Shown here piece after piece: positions 63,197 through 64,000 of a stretch of DNA of 64,000 bases (the stretch's first letter is position 1; every line of letters begins with the position of its first letter). The DNA is from Arcticibacter sp041902385 (GTDB lineage Bacteria; Bacteroidota; Bacteroidia; Sphingobacteriales; Sphingobacteriaceae). A program made the translations under genes and the position numbers. The notes under the pieces are model-generated. The model saw only the letters and a program-made list of their open reading frames with translations. It was not told the DNA's origin and searched no databases. The stretch is from positions 3,410,001 to 3,474,000 of the forward strand of contig NZ_CP169244.1 of NCBI RefSeq assembly GCF_041902385.1, given 5' to 3'.

Positions 63197-64000
63197 ATGT
63201 CGAAGTTGAAAGATTTGAACTTCCCCTGGCTTTTCAGGATGGCCTGGCGCGACAGCCGCCGAAGCCGCTCCCGTCTCTTCCTCTTCGTTTCATCGATTAT
63301 CCTCGGCATCGCGGCTCTGGTAGCCGTATACTCCTTCGGCTATAACCTGCAGAAGGATATAGACTCGCAGGCAGCGGAGCTGACCGGCGCCGACCTGGTC
63401 GTCTCGGGCAACAAACTTCCTGCTCCGCAAATGCGCGCTTTCCTTTCGTCACTTGGCGGGCAGCGGTCTGAAGAACGCAGCTTCGTCTCCATGGTCTACT
63501 TTCTTCCCGCCAGGGGGACCCGCCTGGTACAGGTGCACGCACTTGAAGGCGGCTATCCCTATTACGGCAGCATCGACAGCAAGCCCCGCGAGGCTGCTGC
63601 CCATTTCCGAACCGGAAGGCTCGCCCTGATCGATAATTCCCTGATGCTCCAGTTCGGGGTGAAGAAGGGCGACTCAATAAAAGTAGGGAAACTGAGTTTT
63701 GGAATTGACGGGGTGATTGATAAGGCTCCCGGACAAACAGGCTTTTCTGCCGGTATCGCGCCGATTATTTATATTCCGCTTCGGTACTTGCCTCAAACAG
63801 GTCTCTTACAGCGTGGTAGCCGCGTTAACTATAATTACTACTTTAAGTTGAGCTCGGGCTTTCTGAATGAGGCGAACCTGAAGCGGATCCGTGAAAAAGC
63901 AGACAAAGAAGGGATGGATGTCGAGACAGTGGAAACTCAAAAGCAGAATACCGGACGGGCTTTTGCCGACCTGACCCGATTCCTCTCACTGGTCGGTTTT
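63197..64000 (+). CDS. ybbP: ABC transporter permease (YbbP/FtsX-like), partial
   Basis: The gene starts with ATG at 63197, 1 bp after ybbA, and runs open for 268 codons to the window edge, so the C-terminal part is missing. The first membrane helix (LFLFVSSIILGIAALVAVYSFG, given as a position: about 29-50) is preceded by the arginine-rich cytoplasmic start. A large periplasmic domain follows (about 55-250; AAELTGADLVVSGNKLP), like MacB_PCD, and a second helix begins at the edge (LTRFLSLVGF). With YbbA it should move or extract lipophilic molecules between membranes. Confidence 0.9.
   Translation, partial: MSKLKDLNFPWLFRMAWRDSRRSRSRLFLFVSSIILGIAALVAVYSFGYNLQKDIDSQAAELTGADLVVSGNKLPAPQMRAFLSSLGGQRSEERSFVSMVYFLPARGTRLVQVHALEGGYPYYGSIDSKPREAAAHFRTGRLALIDNSLMLQFGVKKGDSIKVGKLSFGIDGVIDKAPGQTGFSAGIAPIIYIPLRYLPQTGLLQRGSRVNYNYYFKLSSGFLNEANLKRIREKADKEGMDVETVETQKQNTGRAFADLTRFLSLVGF

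Overview
The window looks like a chromosome segment from a Sphingobacteriaceae-type Bacteroidota (Pedobacter-like; genus inferred, not proven). The grounds are two complete sigma / anti-sigma / SusC / SusD loci, abundant TonB-dependent receptors with carboxypeptidase-regulatory N-domains, lipoproteins, HmuY-type heme capture, and genes that mostly lack strong Shine-Dalgarno sites.

Layout. 1-3335 is the end of an integrated element. It holds a partial protein with a faint proteasome-like (Ntn-hydrolase) look, a YhcG/DUF1016 nuclease and a tyrosine recombinase, and abuts a tRNA-Lys(CTT) whose 3' half no longer pairs with its 5' half. 3401-8167 is a mixed block: secreted alpha/beta hydrolase, toxin-antitoxin pair, glutathione peroxidase, membrane protein and Rpn-type nuclease. 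8449-15095 (minus strand) is a sigma, FecR, SusC, SusD locus with no enzyme attached. 15328-18179 is a short stress and redox block (NTF2-like protein, Ohr, Fe-alcohol dehydrogenase). 18341-30759 (plus strand) is a second sigma, FecR, SusC, SusD locus followed by an FGE-like protein, a Tat-exported Gfo/Idh/MocA oxidoreductase and a sugar isomerase. A 1.9-kb group II intron with its own reverse transcriptase sits exactly at the SusD stop / next start junction.

30756-36338 carries scattered genes: flavin monooxygenase, TPR protein, DoxX-like protein, orphan acyl carrier protein and GH28 polygalacturonase. 36568-45247 is a heme acquisition locus: AraC regulator divergent from HmuT, a frameshifted TonB heme receptor, HmuY, HmuU, HmuV, HmuS and a small Cys-containing protein. 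Together these would capture heme at the surface, cross both membranes and handle it in the cytoplasm. 45256-46826 holds YjbQ and an SDR. 46951-55408 is a recD-recC-recB operon. 55508-56858 holds a frameshifted VirJ-like hydrolase, a Lys-rich coiled-coil protein and a 35-residue membrane protein. 57068-61069 pairs a TonB receptor with an atypical glycerophosphodiesterase. The window ends with a plug-like lipoprotein, an SGNH esterase and, divergently, the YbbA/YbbP-type ABC transporter, whose permease is cut by the window edge.

The most notable signals are the precisely placed group II intron, the mismatched tRNA-Lys next to the integrase, tandem palindromes inside the YhcG gene, two single-base homopolymer frameshifts, a glycine-zipper lipoprotein ending in a TonB-plug-like segment, and a phosphodiesterase lacking usual active-site residues. 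I found no CRISPR array, rRNA or convincing riboswitch.
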